Notes under the pieces: model-generated
What the model was told of the DNA's origin: nothing
The model's database searches: none
The model's input: only the letters and a program-made list of their open reading frames with translations
Position numbers and translations under genes: made by a program
Assembly (NCBI GenBank): GCA_015234465.1
Contig: JADGNA010000021.1
Coordinates: 1 to 64,000 of the forward strand
Length of the DNA: 64,000 nucleotides
Reading direction: 5' to 3'
Source of the DNA: Salinibacterium sp.
Lineage (GTDB): Bacteria > Actinomycetota > Actinomycetes > Actinomycetales > Microbacteriaceae
Shown here: positions 34,517 through 43,051 of the stretch, piece by piece
Layout of the letters: each line of letters starts with the position of its first letter
Position numbering within the stretch: the stretch's first letter is position 1

Positions 34517-35866
34517 CTAGCGCGGGTAGCTGGCGTCGATACGGGCCGTGACCGACGAGGTGCTGTCGCCACCGACCCAGTCAACGATTCCCGTCCAGAA
34601 CGAGCTCGTTCCGACTGCGGCGGGCATCAGGTCGGAGCCGTCGAAGCGGAAGACGGTGTCTTCGCCCTGCAGGATCTCCATCGACTGCGCACCGATCTCG
34701 CTGCCGGCGACCGAGGGGTCGACGCCGTTGTTGGCGCTGATCACGCCACCGAGACCGACGCGGATGTTTGCCCAGGTGTCGCTCGAGAGGTACTGCTGCA
34801 CAGCATCCGTCTCTTCGTTGTCAGTGAAGGCAGCGACGAACTCGCCACCACCCGTGACCGAGTCGCCAGCGTCAGCGTCGACCTTGGGGGTGATGAAGGC
34901 CCAGACGTCACCGTCTTCTGCGACCTCGACGTCCTCGCCCCACTGAGCCTCGTAGAAGGAGGCCTGGTGGTGGAGCGAGCAGTTGCCGTCGAGGATCGCG
35001 AGGCCCGCGTCCTGGAAGGTCGTCGAGTTGATCGACTCGACGCCACCGAAACCACCGTTGACGAAGTCGGGGTTGAGGAGGATCTCACCGGCGGCATCGA
35101 ATGCCTCCTGGATCTCCGGCGAGGAGAAGGGCAGCTCGCCCGCGACCCACTGGTCGTAGGCCTCCGGGCCGTGCATGCGCAGCACGAGGTCCTCGATCCA
35201 GTCGGTGCCCGGCCAACCGGTGGCGTCACCGGAACCGAAGCCGACACACCAGGGGCGGTAGGTCTGCGAGTCGTTGTTGTCGGCCATCTCCTCGGTGAGG
35301 GCGACGAGGTCATCCCACGTCTCGGGAACCTCGTATCCGTTCTCCTCGAAGTCCGCCGGGGAGTACCAGATGTAGCCCTTGACGCTCGCCATGAGCGGCG
35401 CGGCGTAGAAGGTGCCGTCGACCGAGCCGTAGCCCTTCCACGACTCCGACCAGAACTCGTCGACGTTTGCCTCGACCTCGGCGGATGCCGGCACGACCGC
35501 GCCGTCGCCGATGAGGCGCTGCAGCAGGCCCGGCTGGGGAACGATCATGATGTCGGGCGCGTCACCCGCGGCGACGCGCACGTTGATCTGGGTCTCGGCC
35601 TCCTGCGTGCCGACGTAGTCGATCGTGATGCCGGTGCATTCCTCGAAGTCCGCCCAGGACTCGACAAGCTGGTCGGCCTCGACGTCGATGATGGTCGCGT
35701 AGACCTCGACCGATGCGTTGTCGAAGGTGCCGTACTGCTCGTAGTCGGAGCAGTCGGCATCGCCGCCTCCCCCGGCCCCGCCGCTCGTGCAGCCGGCGAG
35801 AACCAGTCCGGCAGCGCCGGCCAGTGCCACGGCAGTGAGGCCGCGGCGTCGATGTGCTGTGTGCAT
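34517..35866 (-). CDS. CUT1 sugar-binding lipoprotein (alpha-glucoside type)
   Basis: A 449-aa extracellular solute-binding protein family 1 member from ATG 35866, which has the excellent ribosome site AGGAGG. The lipoprotein signal ends at LAGCTSGG. ECTGITIDYVGTQEAETQI, DIMIVPQPGLL and APLMASVKGYIWYSP resemble AglE/ThuE-type alpha-glucoside or trehalose-binding proteins. The ligand cannot be fixed from sequence. First gene of a three-gene importer operon; the ATPase must come from elsewhere (MsmK/MalK-like). Confidence 0.88.
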   Translation of the reverse strand: MHTAHRRRGLTAVALAGAAGLVLAGCTSGGAGGGGDADCSDYEQYGTFDNASVEVYATIIDVEADQLVESWADFEECTGITIDYVGTQEAETQINVRVAAGDAPDIMIVPQPGLLQRLIGDGAVVPASAEVEANVDEFWSESWKGYGSVDGTFYAAPLMASVKGYIWYSPADFEENGYEVPETWDDLVALTEEMADNNDSQTYRPWCVGFGSGDATGWPGTDWIEDLVLRMHGPEAYDQWVAGELPFSSPEIQEAFDAAGEILLNPDFVNGGFGGVESINSTTFQDAGLAILDGNCSLHHQASFYEAQWGEDVEVAEDGDVWAFITPKVDADAGDSVTGGGEFVAAFTDNEETDAVQQYLSSDTWANIRVGLGGVISANNGVDPSVAGSEIGAQSMEILQGEDTVFRFDGSDLMPAAVGTSSFWTGIVDWVGGDSTSSVTARIDASYPR

Positions 35867-36172
35867 TCGAATCCTCCTCGTTGAGGTCGCTCGCGCCTTG
35901 CAGTGCGGCACGCGCAGACCGCTGCGCCCCCGGTCCGGGAGCGCTCTCGATGTTGACCGTACGTCAGGGAACTGTCCTATGCAAGCGTTTGCGCTCGGAT
36001 GCGACCCAGCCGTTACCGGCGCGCGGCGACACTCCGGTCGCGAGAGAAATTCGCCAATACATTGCGAACCCCCCTTTTGGGTGGCAGTATTTGAGACGCG
36101 TCCCGCCTACCCCGATATGCCGGCATCCCCCATGCCGCGAGCGTGACGCGATTACCCCGAATAGGAACGACC
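35867..36172. other. divergent intergenic region between binding protein and LPVTG gene
   Basis: This 306-base stretch holds no credible gene. It contains the CUT1 promoter and operator (separate entry) in its left half. The right half (36010-36172) has lower GC with short A/T-rich words and must carry the LPVTG gene promoter, which I cannot place with confidence; AGGAAC lies just before that gene's ATG. Confidence 0.55.
35956..35992 (-). promoter_or_regulatory. promoter and LacI-type operator of the CUT1 importer
   Basis: On the minus strand TTGCAT (35979-35984) and TACGGT (35956-35961) are separated by 17 bases. GCAAGCGTTTGC (35981-35992) is a near-perfect palindrome with central CG and overlaps the -35 box. 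Sites of this GCAANCGNTTGC form are typical for LacI-family regulators of maltose/oligosaccharide importers. No regulator gene is adjacent. Confidence 0.6.
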
Positions 36173-37429
36173 ATGAAACCCGAATTCATGCGACTCCGGC
36201 GTGCTCTCGCGCTTGCCCTCGCAACCCTTCTGTCCGCAGCTGGCCTCGCTCTGCTCTCGCCCGCGAGTGCCGCTCTTGCCCATCACAACACCGTGTCGGT
36301 GTCTGCCGCGTGTGTCGACAACACCTGGACCATCACCTGGAAGATCACGAACTCGGAGCGCTACAAGAGCGAGACGATCATCACGTCGAACCAGCCCGAG
36401 ATCGTGCCCGTCGGCACGAAGATCGGCGCCGCCGAGACCTTCGTTGCCACCGAGACTGTCGACGGCCCGACGTACAGGACCCTCACGGTGGTCGGCCACT
36501 GGTCCAAGGGCAACGTCACCGACAAGCCGCGATCCGCCACGATCACACCCAATGACTTCCGCGGAAAGTGCGAACTGCCGCCCGTCTACCCGCCCGTGGA
36601 CCCGCCGGTCGACCCGCAGCCCCCCGTCACGCCCGAGATCGCGCTGACCGCGGAGCCCTGCGTCTACGCAGGCACCTCGACGACGGATGTCACGGCCTCC
36701 GTGAGCGGCCTGCCGAACGGCGCCACCTACACCATCCGGCTCTTCTCGGGCCCGACCGTCGTCGACTCGGCCACCGGCACGGCAGGAAATGGCACCGTGA
36801 CGGCGACCTTCGCAGGCCTCGCGCCCGGCGACTACCGCGCCGAGGTCGAGGCGACGGGCAGCACCTCGGCAACGTCGTCGACCATCACGGCCGTCGACTG
36901 CGCACCCCAGGCGCCGCCGATCGATCCCGAGGAGCCGCTGCCCCCGGTGTCGACCCCGCGCCTCGTCATCACGCCCGTCGACTGCTCGAGCGACGTGACG
37001 ACGCCCACCGTGTCGGTCTCCGTCACCGGGCTCGAGGCTGCCGAGGAGTATGAGGTCGTACTGCTCGACGAGGCCGGCGCATCCGTCGCCAGCCAGATCA
37101 TCACGGGCGTCACGAATGACGAGGTCATCTTCCAGGGCCTCGAGGCTCCCGCCAGCTACGCGGCCGTGCTGCAGCTGCAGCCGGGCGGTTCGGTCGTCGG
37201 CGAGACGGTCGATCTCGCCGATGTCGTCCCCTGCATCGCGGAGAGCGTGACGCTGCCGACCCTGCCGCTGCCAGAGGCCGCGCCAAGCCAGCAGCTGCCG
37301 ACCCTCCCCGTGACCGGTCCCGGTGAGTTCGCCGCACTCGCAGCATTCGCGGCACTCCTCATGGCCGCTGGCGGATTCGTCGTGACGACGCGCCTGCGCC
37401 GTCGCGCCGCGCTCGCACAGGACGCCTAG
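36173..37429 (+). CDS. LPVTG-anchored cell-surface protein
   Basis: A 418-aa sortase substrate. It has a signal peptide (residues about 1-35, ALALALATLLSAAGLALLSP), an extracellular region of beta-rich repeats joined by proline stretches (YPPVDPPVDPQPPVTPE and PIDPEEPLPPVS), and a C-terminal sorting signal. The sorting signal is LPVTG (residues 378-382), a hydrophobic segment and RLRRR. Paired cysteines mark the two later Ig-like modules (PCVYAG...VDC; VDCSS...PCIAE). It would be bound to peptidoglycan by sortase A. ATG 36173 is preferred over 36143 because AGGA lies upstream. Role unknown, possibly adhesion. Confidence 0.82.
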   Translation: MKPEFMRLRRALALALATLLSAAGLALLSPASAALAHHNTVSVSAACVDNTWTITWKITNSERYKSETIITSNQPEIVPVGTKIGAAETFVATETVDGPTYRTLTVVGHWSKGNVTDKPRSATITPNDFRGKCELPPVYPPVDPPVDPQPPVTPEIALTAEPCVYAGTSTTDVTASVSGLPNGATYTIRLFSGPTVVDSATGTAGNGTVTATFAGLAPGDYRAEVEATGSTSATSSTITAVDCAPQAPPIDPEEPLPPVSTPRLVITPVDCSSDVTTPTVSVSVTGLEAAEEYEVVLLDEAGASVASQIITGVTNDEVIFQGLEAPASYAAVLQLQPGGSVVGETVDLADVVPCIAESVTLPTLPLPEAAPSQQLPTLPVTGPGEFAALAAFAALLMAAGGFVVTTRLRRRAALAQDA

Positions 37430-37444
37430 CCCGCGCGCACGAAA

Positions 37445-37474
37445 GAAGCCCCCGGCCAAACGGCCGGGGGCTTC
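37445..37474. terminator. bidirectional terminator between LPVTG gene and rplL
   Basis: GAAGCCCCCGGCC (37445-37457) and GGCCGGGGGCTTC (37462-37474) form a perfect 13-base stem with an AAAC loop, flanked by A-rich sequence on one side and CTTC on the other. It serves both convergent units. Confidence 0.88.
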
Positions 37475-37509
37475 TTCATGCAGCCTGCGCGGGAATCCCG
37501 CGCGTGCGA

Positions 37510-37899
37510 CTACTTGAGCTCGACGGTGGCGCCAGCCTCTTCGAGCTGAGCCTTTGCCTTCTCGGCGGTCTCCTTGTTGACGCCCTCGAGGACGTTCGCG
37601 GGAGCACCGTCGACGACGGCCTTGGCCTCGCCGAGGCCGAGGCTCGTGAGGGCACGGACCTCCTTGATGACCTGGATCTTCTTGTCACCAGCAGCCGTGA
37701 GGACGACGTCGAACGAGTCCTTCTCCTCGACCTCTTCGGCGGCTGCGCCGCCACCGGCGGCACCGGCCGCGGCAACCGCGACGGGGGCAGCAGCCGTGAC
37801 CTCGAAGACCTCTTCAAACTTCTTGACGAAGTCGCTGAGCTCGATGAGCGTGAGCTCCTTGAACGCCTCGATCAGCTCGTCGCTGGAAAGCTTTGCCAT
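37510..37899 (-). CDS. rplL: 50S ribosomal protein L7/L12
   Basis: 129 aa. The N-terminal dimerisation helices ([21 protein letters not shown]) are followed by the Ala/Gly-rich hinge (residues about 38-55) and the C-terminal factor-binding domain with [20 protein letters not shown]. It forms the stalk that recruits elongation factors, bound to L10. It lies 57 bases downstream of rplJ, the classical order. Confidence 0.97.
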   Translation of the reverse strand: MAKLSSDELIEAFKELTLIELSDFVKKFEEVFEVTAAAPVAVAAAGAAGGGAAAEEVEEKDSFDVVLTAAGDKKIQVIKEVRALTSLGLGEAKAVVDGAPANVLEGVNKETAEKAKAQLEEAGATVELK

Positions 37900-37956
37900 T
37901 GTTTTTCTCCTTGTGTGTACTTCTGAATGCCGTTTCGCCAGGACCCGTGAGGGTGA

Positions 37957-38472
37957 CTAGCTCGCGGACTCCTGCTTGTCGCGCAGAGCGTCGACGGTGC
38001 GAACCGCCTGCGCGAGCGGCGCGTTGAACATGTAGGCGGCACCGAACAGCGAAGCCTTGAAGGCGCCGGCAAGCTTGCCAAGCAGCACCTCCCGCGACTC
38101 GAGTTCGGCCAGCTTGGTGACCTCGGCGGCGGTCAGCGGGTTACCGTCGAAGTAACCCCCCTTGATGACCAGCTGAGGGTTTGCCTTGGCGAAGTCGCGC
38201 ATGCCCTTCGCAACGGCGACAGGGTCACCGTGCACGAAGGCGATTGCGGACGGACCGGCGAGCTCGTCGTCGAACGACGAGATGCCTGCCTCGTTGGCTG
38301 CAATCTTGGTCAGCGTGTTCTTCACCACGGCGTAAGACGCGTTCTCACGGATGGAGGTGCGCAGCTCCTTGAGCTGTGCCACCGTGAGGCCGCGGTACTC
38401 GGTGAGCAGTACGGCGGTCGAGTTACGGAACAGTTCCGTAAGCTCGGCGACCGAAGCTTCCTTGTTCGCCAT
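37957..38472 (-). CDS. rplJ: 50S ribosomal protein L10
   Basis: 171 aa from ATG 38472 ([11 protein letters not shown]), which has GAGGAG upstream. The 507-aa frame in the ORF track reads back through the leader and is not real. [16 protein letters not shown] and [12 protein letters not shown] are conserved L10 segments. It anchors L7/L12 dimers to the 50S stalk base. A structured leader upstream suggests autoregulation by the L10-L7/L12 complex. Confidence 0.97.
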   Translation of the reverse strand: MANKEASVAELTELFRNSTAVLLTEYRGLTVAQLKELRTSIRENASYAVVKNTLTKIAANEAGISSFDDELAGPSAIAFVHGDPVAVAKGMRDFAKANPQLVIKGGYFDGNPLTAAEVTKLAELESREVLLGKLAGAFKASLFGAAYMFNAPLAQAVRTVDALRDKQESAS

Positions 38473-38714
38473 GTGGCTCCTCAATTTCGTTGATGCGTTG
38501 CGGTGCGATGTGCACCGCACCAGACCCCGGGTCGAGACCCGACCCCGCTCACGAAAAAAGCCCCGGCGCAAGCGCACGGAGCTGGAGAATCCGAATGAGA
38601 TCCGGATGTCTAACTTCACACACCTGCGCGGGCACCTGCTCGAGAGCAAGACTTCGATCGTCACGCACGTGTAAACACGCGCACGCCGATAACCAGCGGT
38701 CTTTGGCTTCGACA
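38473..38714 (-). ncRNA. ribosomal protein L10 leader (rplJ 5' UTR)
   Basis: The transcript leader is about 240 bases with several hairpins. One is an imperfect stem in minus-strand AGCTCCGTGCGCTTGCGCC... followed by a T6 run (38553-38584), which would act as a terminator or attenuator. Others are GCGGTGC/GCACCGC and CGGGTC/GACCCG. The GACCGCTGGTTATC stretch upstream fits the conserved side of L10 leaders that bind the L10-L12 complex. The assignment rests on position and this structure, not on a covariance search. Confidence 0.6.
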
Positions 38715-38743
38715 AGGATATGCCACGGGCCCCACTGAGGCAA
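38715..38743 (-). promoter_or_regulatory. probable rplJ promoter
   Basis: Minus-strand TTGCCT (38738-38743) and TATCCT (38715-38720) are separated by exactly 17 bases, just upstream of the L10 leader. Transcription would begin near 38708. Confidence 0.5.
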
Positions 38744-38768
38744 ATGCGCACCCGGCCACCGAACACCG

Positions 38769-39494
38769 TCAGGCCTTGGCGGATGCCCTGACTCGCGCTG
38801 AGCGCAGGAGCAGGCCTGCGGCGGCGGCGAAGGCGACGAGCAGCAGCATGGCCGGGACGGGCGTCACCCCCGCATCCGTTTCGTCCTGGCTCGGCCGTTC
38901 GAGCACGGGTGGCATGGCGTCGACCGGCACGGAGCCGGAGACCCCCGTCGTCCCCGTCACGATGGGGGTCGCGGTGTCGTCGGCGAGCACGAACCAGGAG
39001 CCGGTGGGCTGGTCGCGCACGAGCACCCCGCCCTCGGGGAGCGACTGCACCGCGGTCGCGAAGGCCGAGCCGGGATAGAACTCCGCGAGCTCGGCGCGGC
39101 CGGAGCCCGGGTTGACCCACACGAGGGCGGCGCCGACCACCAGCCCACGCACAAGCACGGGGGCGAGCCACTCGTTCACGACCTCGGCTGGCGGTTCCGC
39201 CTCGCCCCCAGCCACGAATTGGGCCGTCCAGGCACGAAGTCGCACGACCGCACCCACACGGGCCGACTCGTCGAAGTCGATTCCGGATGCCGCATCCTCG
39301 CCCGGCGCATACAGCTCCGTGAGGCGGGGCAGCAGACCGTGTTCGAAGTAGTGGGCGACCTGGTCGGGCATCCGCTCGTCCGAGTCGAGGGCATGCGTGG
39401 CCTGGCTCGTGGACACGACAAGACCGCTCGCGATGGCGAGCAGGAGGAGCGCGCAGAGGAGTCGGGTGAGTCCGCGCCACGGTGCCATGACCAC
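38769..39494 (-). CDS. secreted/membrane-anchored protein linked to two-component system
   Basis: A 241-aa protein with a signal peptide ([18 protein letters not shown] region) and one C-terminal membrane segment ([19 protein letters not shown]) followed by a short basic tail, so most of it is outside the cell. There are no Cys pairs and no domain I recognise. GTG at 39494 has AAGGA six bases upstream; ATG 39488 is an alternative. It lies 48 bases after the histidine kinase gene on the same strand, so it is probably co-expressed with the two-component system. Confidence 0.7.
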   Translation of the reverse strand: MVMAPWRGLTRLLCALLLLAIASGLVVSTSQATHALDSDERMPDQVAHYFEHGLLPRLTELYAPGEDAASGIDFDESARVGAVVRLRAWTAQFVAGGEAEPPAEVVNEWLAPVLVRGLVVGAALVWVNPGSGRAELAEFYPGSAFATAVQSLPEGGVLVRDQPTGSWFVLADDTATPIVTGTTGVSGSVPVDAMPPVLERPSQDETDAGVTPVPAMLLLVAFAAAAGLLLRSARVRASAKA

Positions 39495-39542
39495 AGATGG
39501 TCCTTCGGGTTTCGGGTGCGGCAATTCTCGCAGTGGAAGCGC

Positions 39543-40997
39543 TCAGACTGCGGGCAGGCGCACCGTGAACGTCGTGGAGCCCTCGGAACTGCGCACCGAG
39601 ACGTGCCCGCCGTGGCCCTCAACAACCGCGCGCACGATCGCGAGGCCGAGGCCAGTGCTGCCGGCTGTCCGCGAGCGCGAGCCGTCGCCGCGCGCGAAGC
39701 GCTCGAACAGGCGGGGCAGGAGCTCGGGAGGGATGCCGGGCCCATTGTCTGAGACCGTGAGCACGACGGAGTCGTCATCGACCGCGAGGCGGGCCACGAC
39801 CTCGGTGCCCGCGGGCGTGTGCACACGGGCGTTCGCCAGGAGGTTCGCGACGACCTGGCGCAGGCGGCTGTCGTCCCCCGACACCGTGACGGGCTCGTCG
39901 GGCATCTCGAGCGCCCATTCGTGATCGCTCGCCGTCACGGCCGCATCCCCCACGGCATCCGCGAGCAGGCGGGAGAGGTCGACGGGCCGTCGTTCGAGGT
40001 CGCGACCCTCGTCGAGGCGGGCGAGCAGCAGGAGGTCCTCCACGAGCGAGGTCATGCGCACCGCCTCCGACTCGACCCTGCCAAGCGAGTGGACCACGTC
40101 GTGCGGCAGCTCGTGTCCGCTTCGCCGCGTGAGTTCCGCATAGCCGCGGATCGAAGCGAGCGGGGTGCGGAGTTCATGGCTCGCATCGGCCACGAAGCGC
40201 CGCACCTTGTTCTCGCTCTCCTGCCGGGCCGTGAATGCCGCGGCGACGTGGTCGAGCATCCGGTTGAACGCGGCACCGACGCGGCCAACCTCGGTCTGCG
40301 GGTCGGCGTCGGCGAGCGCGACCCGCTCGGCGAGGTCGACGTCGCCGCGGTCGAGAGGCAGGTCGGCCACGGCGGAGGCGGTCGCGGCCACGCGTTCGAG
40401 CGGGCGAAGGGCGAGCCGCACGACAGCCCGGCCCGCGATCGCCGCCGCCGCGAGGGCGAGCAGGGCGACCAGCACGATCACGGCGACCAGTTGGCCGACC
40501 GTCTGGTTGACGTCGGCGAGGGGCAGCGCCGTGACGACGACGACACCGGCCGCGAACTCGTCACCCGAGGCGCGGTAATCGCCCAGGTCGCCGCCGAGGT
40601 TCACCGTGACCGGCTCCCCCGTCGCGGGCACCTCGAGGAGCGCTTCGGACGCCTCGGCTTCGAGGAAGCGGATGCGACCGTGTTCCGTCACGATGCCGGC
40701 CCGCGCCGAGTCCCCCACGACCACGCCCGTGACCGTGAGCGGCCCCTGCACGCCGAAGCGGAGCGTCGTGAAACCGCTCCCCGGCTGTTCTGGGGCGGGA
40801 GCATCGCCCAGCTGCCCGCTCGCGGCGAGCTGCGTGCGGCCTGTCGCGGAGGCGAGCTGCGCATCCACGCGGTCGAGCAGGAAGCCCCGCAGGGCGAGCA
40901 CGCTCACGGCACCGATGATGACGCTCGCCGCGGCGAGGAGCGCGACGATGCCGAGGATGAGGCGTCGTCGCAGCGTCCAGCCACCCGGCGTGGTCAC
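39543..40997 (-). CDS. sensor histidine kinase
   Basis: A 484-aa HisKA-type kinase. Membrane segments at about 14-36 and 166-190 enclose an extracellular sensor of about 130 residues, then HAMP (190-255), H-box [18 protein letters not shown] with His274, N-box [15 protein letters not shown]1 DNGPGIPPE and G2 [10 protein letters not shown]. All catalytic boxes are intact. The start GTG overlaps the response regulator stop (GTGA). It resembles actinobacterial MprB/TcrY-type kinases; the signal is unknown. Confidence 0.93.
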   Translation of the reverse strand: MTTPGGWTLRRRLILGIVALLAAASVIIGAVSVLALRGFLLDRVDAQLASATGRTQLAASGQLGDAPAPEQPGSGFTTLRFGVQGPLTVTGVVVGDSARAGIVTEHGRIRFLEAEASEALLEVPATGEPVTVNLGGDLGDYRASGDEFAAGVVVVTALPLADVNQTVGQLVAVIVLVALLALAAAAIAGRAVVRLALRPLERVAATASAVADLPLDRGDVDLAERVALADADPQTEVGRVGAAFNRMLDHVAAAFTARQESENKVRRFVADASHELRTPLASIRGYAELTRRSGHELPHDVVHSLGRVESEAVRMTSLVEDLLLLARLDEGRDLERRPVDLSRLLADAVGDAAVTASDHEWALEMPDEPVTVSGDDSRLRQVVANLLANARVHTPAGTEVVARLAVDDDSVVLTVSDNGPGIPPELLPRLFERFARGDGSRSRTAGSTGLGLAIVRAVVEGHGGHVSVRSSEGSTTFTVRLPAV

Positions 40998-41722
40998 TCG
41001 GGTGCCTTGATCATGTAGCCGACGCCGCGCACCGTATGGATCATGGGCTTCTCGCCCGCGTCGATCTTCTTGCGAAGGTAGGAGATGTAGATCTCGACGA
41101 TGCTCGCGCGACCCCCGAAGTCGTAGCTCCAGACGCGGTCGAGAATCTGCGCCTTGCTCATGACGGTGCGCGGGTTGCGCATGAGGAAGCGCAGGAGCTC
41201 GAACTCCGTGGCCGTCAGCTCGATCGCGCGGTCTCCGCGGTGCACTTCATAACTGAGCTCGTTGAGGGTGAGGTCACCGACGCGCACGATGGGGTCGGCC
41301 GCGCTCGGGACGAGGCGGGCCGAGCGGCGGATGAGCCCACGAAGCCTCGCGATGACCTCCTCGAGGCTGAACGGCTTGGTGACATAGTCATCCCCGCCCG
41401 CCGTGAGGCCGGCGATGCGCTCGTCGAGGGCATCCTTCGCCGTCAGGAACAGGATGGGCACGTCGTTGCCGCCCGCGCGGGCCCGCCGCAACACCTCGAG
41501 GCCATCGATGTCGGGCAGCATGATGTCGAGCACGACGACGTCGGGATCGAACTCGCGGATGAGCGTGACGGCGGAGTGACCGTTGGCCGCCGAACGTACA
41601 TCCCAGCCCTCGTAGCGCAGCGCCATCGTCACGAGCTCGGCGAGCGTCGCCTCGTCGTCGACCACGACCGCCCGCACGGGCGAACCGTCGGCGTGGGTGA
41701 GGGGCGCAGCAGCATCGGCCAT
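40994..41722 (-). CDS. OmpR-family response regulator
   Basis: A 242-aa regulator. The receiver domain has VVVDDE acid residues, the phospho-acceptor Asp66 in VVVLDIMLPD and Lys in FLTAKD. The C-terminal winged helix has ELTATEFELLRFLMRNPRTVMSK and the SIVEIYISYLRKKID recognition region. It pairs with the kinase encoded directly downstream. Similar proteins are TcrA/MprA. Targets are unknown; the secreted protein at 38769 is a likely one because it shares the operon. Confidence 0.94.
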   Translation of the reverse strand: MADAAAPLTHADGSPVRAVVVDDEATLAELVTMALRYEGWDVRSAANGHSAVTLIREFDPDVVVLDIMLPDIDGLEVLRRARAGGNDVPILFLTAKDALDERIAGLTAGGDDYVTKPFSLEEVIARLRGLIRRSARLVPSAADPIVRVGDLTLNELSYEVHRGDRAIELTATEFELLRFLMRNPRTVMSKAQILDRVWSYDFGGRASIVEIYISYLRKKIDAGEKPMIHTVRGVGYMIKAPE

Positions 41723-41784
41723 GCCTCAATCATGCCGACGAAACTAAGAGCCGCCTATGAACCGGCTGTACGCGACTGGAAAGG

Positions 41785-41935
41785 CTACTGGTTGCTGAAG
41801 GCCGCGTCGAAGGATTGCTCGGGCAGCTTCCACAACAGCGAGCGGATGAAGCCGAGCGCCTCTTGCGCCCCGTGGAGCCGGTCCATGCCCGCATCCTCCT
41901 ACTCGATCGAGATCGGGCCGCGGTAGCGCGCGGCT
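41785..41935 (-). pseudogene. remnant of a sugar phosphate isomerase/epimerase (C-terminal end)
   Basis: Reading the minus strand, RYRGPISIE, then an in-frame TAG (41899-41901), then EDAGMDRLHGAQEALGFI and a tail SFDAAFSNQ before the true stop at 41785. This resembles the end of TIM-barrel sugar isomerases, where GYDGPISIE(H/Y)EDAGMDRL is usual; the TAG replaces the expected Tyr/His codon (TAC to TAG would do). Everything upstream of about 41935 is lost and replaced by the ROK remnant on the other strand. No working protein can be made. Confidence 0.65.
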
Positions 41936-42372
41936 CGGGCATCCCCTGCCACTGCGGCAACCGCGGATGCCTCGAAGCGCTCGCCTCCGGACCGGCCATC
42001 GCGCGGGCACTCCGCGAAGTCGGCGTGGAGGTAGAGACGGGGCAGGAGGTCGTCGACCTCGTCAAGCGCGGGAACATCGATGCCATCCAGGCCGTGCGGC
42101 AGGCCGGGCGCGACATCGGGGAGGTCCTCACGGCGTGCGTGAGCCTCATCAACCCCTCCGTCATCGCGATCGGAGGGTCGATGGCGCAGGCGGGAGAGCA
42201 CCTCATCGCGGGAGTGCGCGAGGTCGTCTACGCGCGCTCGATGCCCCTGTCGACCGAGCACCTCTCGATCGTCCAGTCGAGCGCGGGGGCCAACGCCGCC
42301 GTCATCGGAGCGAGTATGCTCGCCATCCACCACGCCCTCTCGCCCGAGAGCATCGACATGATGACGCACTGA
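41936..42372 (+). pseudogene. remnant of a ROK-family regulator/sugar kinase (C-terminal part)
   Basis: From about 41938 the plus strand encodes GIPCHCGNRGCLEALASG, the ROK zinc-binding motif, followed by INPSVIAIGGSMAQAGEHL and a normal ROK C-terminus ending at 42372. The N-terminal half, including the DNA-binding or ATP-binding region, is missing. The ORF-track start at 41815 reads antisense through the isomerase remnant. It is probably non-functional. A short protein from an internal start cannot be fully excluded. Confidence 0.75.
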
Positions 42373-42422
42373 CGCGCCGACCCAAGGCCAACGATGTCGC
42401 CCGCATCGGCGAGAATGGTCAG

Positions 42423-43049
42423 GTGACGATCGCCCAGCCCATGCTCCCCCTCTGGGACGAGCCGCCGGCGCGACCCGATCACACCTCACGCATCCTGGCA
42501 CGGTCATCCGACCGCATCGCCTGGCTCCGCGCCCGCAGCCGCGGCATCACGGCAACGGATGTCGCGAAGCTCGCGACCGAGCGATCGGTGCAGGCCGTCG
42601 TCGACGAGAAGTGGCACGGCAGCCGCTTCTCGGGCAACGCCTTCACGGACCACGGTTGCCGGCGGGAACCCGAGATCGCCGCCTGGGTGCAGCAGCACTT
42701 CGGCATCGCGCCGAGCGACGCGCTCTTCCACGCCGCTGCCAACCGTCTGCACCTCGCGACGCCGGATGGCATCGCCGCGAAGTCCGGTGTCGTCGAGCTC
42801 GCGGAGATCAAGACGACGAGCTCGCCGTGGCGCTCGATCCCCCGCAGCTACCTGCGCCAGGTGTGGTGGCAGCAGTACGTGCTCGGCGCCGAGCGCACAC
42901 TCCTCGTCTGGGAACAGCACAGCGAGTTCGTTCCCGTCGACGCCGAACCGCAGCACCGCTGGATCGACCGCGACGAGAACGAGATCCACATCCTCGTGCA
43001 GCTCGCCGACCGCGTCGTCGCTGCCCTCGCCGAGCGAAGCCGGGGCTGA
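42423..43049 (+). CDS. YqaJ-type phage-recombinase-like nuclease
   Basis: A 208-aa protein of the lambda-exonuclease/YqaJ superfamily (PD-(D/E)XK). It has GITATDVAKL near the N-terminus, FTDHGCRREPEIAAWV, Asp115 in ATPDGIA, then Glu128 and Lys130 in LAEIKTT, and RQVWWQQYVLG, the Q-(x)-Y motif. All core nuclease residues are present, so it is likely a DNA exonuclease. No recombinase (RecT) or phage gene is nearby. The start is GTG at 42423. It is two bases upstream of the hydrolase gene. Role in the host unknown. Confidence 0.8.
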   Translation: MTIAQPMLPLWDEPPARPDHTSRILARSSDRIAWLRARSRGITATDVAKLATERSVQAVVDEKWHGSRFSGNAFTDHGCRREPEIAAWVQQHFGIAPSDALFHAAANRLHLATPDGIAAKSGVVELAEIKTTSSPWRSIPRSYLRQVWWQQYVLGAERTLLVWEQHSEFVPVDAEPQHRWIDRDENEIHILVQLADRVVAALAERSRG

Positions 43050-43051
43050 CC

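Noticed and set aside
37957-39480. 507-aa minus-strand ORF ending as L10
   Set aside because: Only the last 171 residues are L10. The upstream part crosses the leader, promoter and the opposite frame of the secreted-protein gene.
41899-41901. In-frame TAG read as a sense codon (recoding) in the isomerase remnant
   Set aside because: The fragment also lacks its whole N-terminal part, and no recoding element is seen; simple decay is a sufficient explanation.
42611-43049. Long plus-strand ORF joining the YqaJ region to the hydrolase (395 aa)
   Set aside because: The first 147 residues are out of frame with the YqaJ protein and Arg/Pro-rich. The hydrolase starts at GTG 43052 with its HGLG motif.
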